From positions 1-64,000 of the forward strand of contig NZ_JADOUY010000001.1 in NCBI RefSeq assembly GCF_015752285.1: 64,000 nt of DNA, written 5' to 3'. Of this stretch, positions 61,363 to 64,000 are shown piece by piece; the stretch's first letter is position 1; the number at the start of each line of letters is the position of its first letter. The notes beneath the pieces were generated by a model. That model was given only the letters and a program-made list of their open reading frames with translations. It was not told where the DNA came from and did no database searches. Origin of the DNA: Mycetocola_A sp015752285. Its GTDB lineage: Bacteria > Actinomycetota > Actinomycetes > Actinomycetales > Microbacteriaceae. A program made the position numbers and the translations under genes.

Positions 61363-63006
61363 TTAAGCGTCTTCGTCTTTCTCTCGTGGCAGGGTGACCA
61401 CCATTGTCGTTCCACTGGGGCTGCTCGCAGACACCCGGACGTCGCCACCGTGTGCCCTGGCGATCTCGCGGCTGATGCTGAGACCGAGCCCGGTGCCGTG
61501 GATCGTCGTGTTACGTACGGACTCGGCCCGGTAGAAACGCTCGAACAGGTTCTTTTGCTCTTCATCGGTCATGCCGCGACCGGTATCCGACACGAAGATC
61601 TCCACCTCGTCGATATCACCGATGACCGCGATACTGACCCGGCCGCCCGGGTTGTTGTATTTCACGGCGTTCGAGAGGAGGTTGTCGATGACCTGGCGGA
61701 GCCGGAACTCGTCAGCCTCGACGATCGGGTCGCCGATCGACGTGAGCAGCAGCGAGATCTTGCGTTCCTCGGCCATCGGCTTGAGTGCCTGAATGGATTG
61801 CTTGGCGATGACGGCCACGTCCGTGGGGGCGAAGTTGAGGAGGAACCCCACCTGTTCGTCGTTCGAGGCGACGAGCAGGTCGGAGACGAGCGACAGCATC
61901 CGGTCGGCATTCTTCAAGGCGACCTCGATGTGCGCTCGGACCTCCTCGTCGACGTCCTCCCCATCGAGCACCAACTCGAGGTAGCCGAGGATGGAGGTGA
62001 GCGGCGTCCGCAGTTCGTGAGACACCGAGACGACGAGGTCGTCGCGGGCGCCGATGGCCTCGAGTTCCGCGGTGATGTCGCGGGAGACCCATACCGAACC
62101 ATCCTGTTGGCCCTCCTTGCCGGTGAGCAAACGTCCGGTGACCGCAAGAGCGCTCCGGTGTCCACCCGGGTCGCCGTACCAGACGACGACGTCGTCGAAA
62201 CTCTCACCGCGGGCGAGACGACGATGAGGCCGGTCCTCCTCAGCGAACGGGGTGAGCCGGTCGGCATGGTAGATGGTTTCAGGCACCACGACGTCATCGC
62301 CGTAGCCGAACTCACGCAGCCGCTCACGGTGCGCACGGTTGACAATCGTGGGTCGAGCGTTCCGGTCGTACGCGACGACTCCGAAGGTGACGGCGTTGAG
62401 CACCTCGTCGAGCGTCCGCTCCTGGGCGCGCGTGCCTTCGAACGCATCCTCGAGCAGCACGGCCTGCTGCCGAAGCAGCCGTCGTTGGGCCAGATTCTTC
62501 CTGGTGCCGATGTAACTGGCGGTCGCAACAAAGGCGAGCACGATCGGCAGGACGAAGAGCTGCGGCGTCGTGCTCACAGCCACTGTGCCGAACAGCCAGA
62601 CCGCCACGAAAGCGAGGCTCGACAACAGCGGGCCGAGGATCGCGCCGAAAAACCCGTAGTAGGTGGCGAGCCAGATCACCGGGAAGACGTAGAAGTACGA
62701 CGCCCCGAGGCTGGGCTCACCGTCTTGGATGAGAGCGATCCCCGCGATATCGACGACGGGGAGCACGATGGTCCAGCTCGTCGGCAGCTTGCGCCACGGC
62801 ACGGCGGATGCCGCCATGGTCGCCAGAAAGATCAGCGCGATGCCGAGCAACAGCGTCGATTTGCTCGCCAGGTCGATGCCCAGAACGAGCAGGATGCAGA
62901 CGAGAATGAGCACCCCGACGGACAACAGGAGCTGCCAGAGGAAGACAGAACGCTCGAGCCGGGCGCGACCGGGGGAAACTGCGCGCAACTCGGCCGGGAG
63001 GGTCAT
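61363..63006 (-). CDS. Membrane PAS-histidine kinase, 547 aa
   Basis: Six to seven helices (residues about 21-165) form a membrane input, then a coiled-coil linker, a PAS domain (about 198-315; FGVVAYDRNARPTIVNRAH), HisKA with His330 in SVSHELRTPLTS, and HATPase_c with N-box DNLLSNAVKYN, G1 DTGRGM and G2 GTGLGLSIS. It should autophosphorylate. No response regulator is next to it. The downstream gene is the degenerate GGDEF protein. Confidence 0.94.
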   Translation of the reverse strand: MTLPAELRAVSPGRARLERSVFLWQLLLSVGVLILVCILLVLGIDLASKSTLLLGIALIFLATMAASAVPWRKLPTSWTIVLPVVDIAGIALIQDGEPSLGASYFYVFPVIWLATYYGFFGAILGPLLSSLAFVAVWLFGTVAVSTTPQLFVLPIVLAFVATASYIGTRKNLAQRRLLRQQAVLLEDAFEGTRAQERTLDEVLNAVTFGVVAYDRNARPTIVNRAHRERLREFGYGDDVVVPETIYHADRLTPFAEEDRPHRRLARGESFDDVVVWYGDPGGHRSALAVTGRLLTGKEGQQDGSVWVSRDITAELEAIGARDDLVVSVSHELRTPLTSILGYLELVLDGEDVDEEVRAHIEVALKNADRMLSLVSDLLVASNDEQVGFLLNFAPTDVAVIAKQSIQALKPMAEERKISLLLTSIGDPIVEADEFRLRQVIDNLLSNAVKYNNPGGRVSIAVIGDIDEVEIFVSDTGRGMTDEEQKNLFERFYRAESVRNTTIHGTGLGLSISREIARAHGGDVRVSASSPSGTTMVVTLPREKDEDA

Positions 63007-63088
63007 GCTCCTGACACTAGCAATCCCGCCGCGCTTGACCGCGCCGATCAGGCGATTTCGCTGAGACCACGCCGATCAGGCGATTTCA

Positions 63089-64000
63089 CTAGACACCTGC
63101 TGTGAGGCGCGCGGCGACGAGCTCGGCGATCTGCACGGCGTTCAGCGCCGCACCCTTACGAAGGTTGTCGTTCGAGATGAAGAGAGCCAGGCCCTTTCCG
63201 GCCGGGGCACTCTGGTCGGCGCGGATCCGTCCGACGAGGGACGGGTCCTGGCCTGCTGCTTCCAGAGGCGTCGGGATGTCGGCGAGCGCGACGCCAGGGG
63301 CATCCACCAGCAGTTCGGTGGCCCGCTCGGGGCTGAGGTCGCGTTCGAACTCGGCGTTGATGGAGAGCGAGTGGCCGGTGAAGACGGGTACTCGCACACA
63401 GGTTCCCGAGACGAGCAGGTCAGGCAGCTCGAGGATCTTGCGGCTCTCGTTGCGCAGCTTCTTCTCTTCGTCGGTCTCGTTCTCACCGTCGTCGACGATC
63501 GACCCGGCGAGCGGGATGACGTCGAACGCGATCGGACGCTGGTAGATGACCGGCTCGGGGAGCCGCACGGCCTGCCCGTCGTGGACGAGCTGGAGGAGGT
63601 TCTCGTCTTCGACGGCGACACGCACCTGGGTCGCGAGTTCGCGGGCTCCTGCGAGGCCCGAGCCGGAGACGGCCTGGTAGGTGCTCACGATGAGGCGCTT
63701 CAGCCCGGCCTCTTCGTGCAGGACCTTGAGCACCGGCATCGCGGCCATGGTGGTGCAGTTCGGATTCGCGATGATGCCCTTGGTCGCCTCCTCGATGGCG
63801 TGAGGGTTGACCTCGGAGACGACGAGGGGGACGTCGGGATCCATGCGCCACGCACTCGAGTTGTCGATCACGGTGGCGCCGGCCTCGGCGAACCGCGGGG
63901 CCTGGGCACGGCTGCCGGTCGCTCCGGCCGAGAACAGTGCGATGTCGAGTCCGCTCGGGTCTGCCGTTGCGGCATCCTCCACGACGATCTCTTCGCCACG
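63089..64000 (-). CDS. asd: Aspartate-semialdehyde dehydrogenase (5' end outside window)
   Basis: The C-terminal roughly 300 residues of the enzyme that reduces aspartyl phosphate to the semialdehyde in lysine, threonine and methionine synthesis. The catalytic cysteine is in IANPNCTT, with VSTYQAVSGSGLAGARE and GTCVRVPVFTGHSLSINAEF as family landmarks. The frame stays open to the right edge, so the N-terminal NADP motif is missing because the window ends, not because the gene is broken. Confidence 0.95.
   Translation of the reverse strand, partial: RGEEIVVEDAATADPSGLDIALFSAGATGSRAQAPRFAEAGATVIDNSSAWRMDPDVPLVVSEVNPHAIEEATKGIIANPNCTTMAAMPVLKVLHEEAGLKRLIVSTYQAVSGSGLAGARELATQVRVAVEDENLLQLVHDGQAVRLPEPVIYQRPIAFDVIPLAGSIVDDGENETDEEKKLRNESRKILELPDLLVSGTCVRVPVFTGHSLSINAEFERDLSPERATELLVDAPGVALADIPTPLEAAGQDPSLVGRIRADQSAPAGKGLALFISNDNLRKGAALNAVQIAELVAARLTAGV

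Noticed and set aside
61450..63105. A 551-residue plus-strand frame opposite the histidine kinase
   Set aside because: It is an Arg/Glu/Asp-rich antisense shadow of the kinase.

Overview
This window is a chromosomal segment of a high-GC actinobacterium, most likely from the family Microbacteriaceae. The reasons are the GC-rich coding with GTG and TTG starts, a DUF222/HNH (13E12-type) endonuclease, malate:quinone oxidoreductase, an ECF42 sigma factor paired with a YCII protein, DUF4012, DUF4832 and FTCD-like genes, sortase-type surface proteins, and a very frequent GGATGC/GCATCC word. No rRNA, tRNA, CRISPR array, transposase or integrase is seen. The genus cannot be fixed from sequence inspection alone.

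Layout: 1-10.4 kb holds small genes: VanZ-like protein, low-molecular-weight tyrosine phosphatase, HAD phosphatase, a repeat-filled 0.8 kb gap, a YCII/ECF42 pair with its own promoter, an AlkD-like repair protein, a spermidine-synthase-like methyltransferase, two paralogous lipoproteins and an HNH endonuclease. 10.7-31.4 kb is a large exopolysaccharide locus: acyltransferase, ugd, a sorted surface protein, DUF4012, fcl, gmd, five glycosyltransferases, a WcaF-like acetyltransferase, a pyruvyl transferase, a flippase, a priming phosphoglycosyl transferase, a Wzc-like tyrosine kinase and a polymerase candidate. The gene set resembles that of colanic acid (fucose, glucuronate, acetyl and pyruvate decorations). 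Its middle part (about 19.0-31.4 kb) has lower GC and almost lacks the host word GGATGC, so it looks acquired.

31.5-46 kb holds a CPBP protease and small membrane proteins, then a secreted amidase carrying an N-terminal dockerin next to a wall-sorted cohesin protein. I consider this pair the most novel system here. It is followed by a terpenoid-cyclase-fold protein, a LOV-like diguanylate cyclase, a DUF4832 surface protein with a CebR-like operator nested in a long inverted repeat, a sugar ABC importer with a Gfo/Idh/MocA dehydrogenase and DeoR regulator, and an FTCD-like protein. 46.1-50.0 kb is a two-gene module (a metzincin-like protease and a beta-domain partner) bounded by two copies of one 65-bp palindromic element.

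50-64 kb is mostly housekeeping: MFS transporter, phosphoglycerate-mutase-like phosphatase, aldo/keto reductase, diacylglycerol-kinase-like lipid kinase, thymidine kinase, a glycosyltransferase, mqo, a DUF559 endonuclease-like protein, an operon of a membrane histidine kinase with a degenerate GGDEF protein, and the 5'-truncated asd gene at the right edge. Long intergenic palindromes occur throughout, in at least two repeated families and several single copies.
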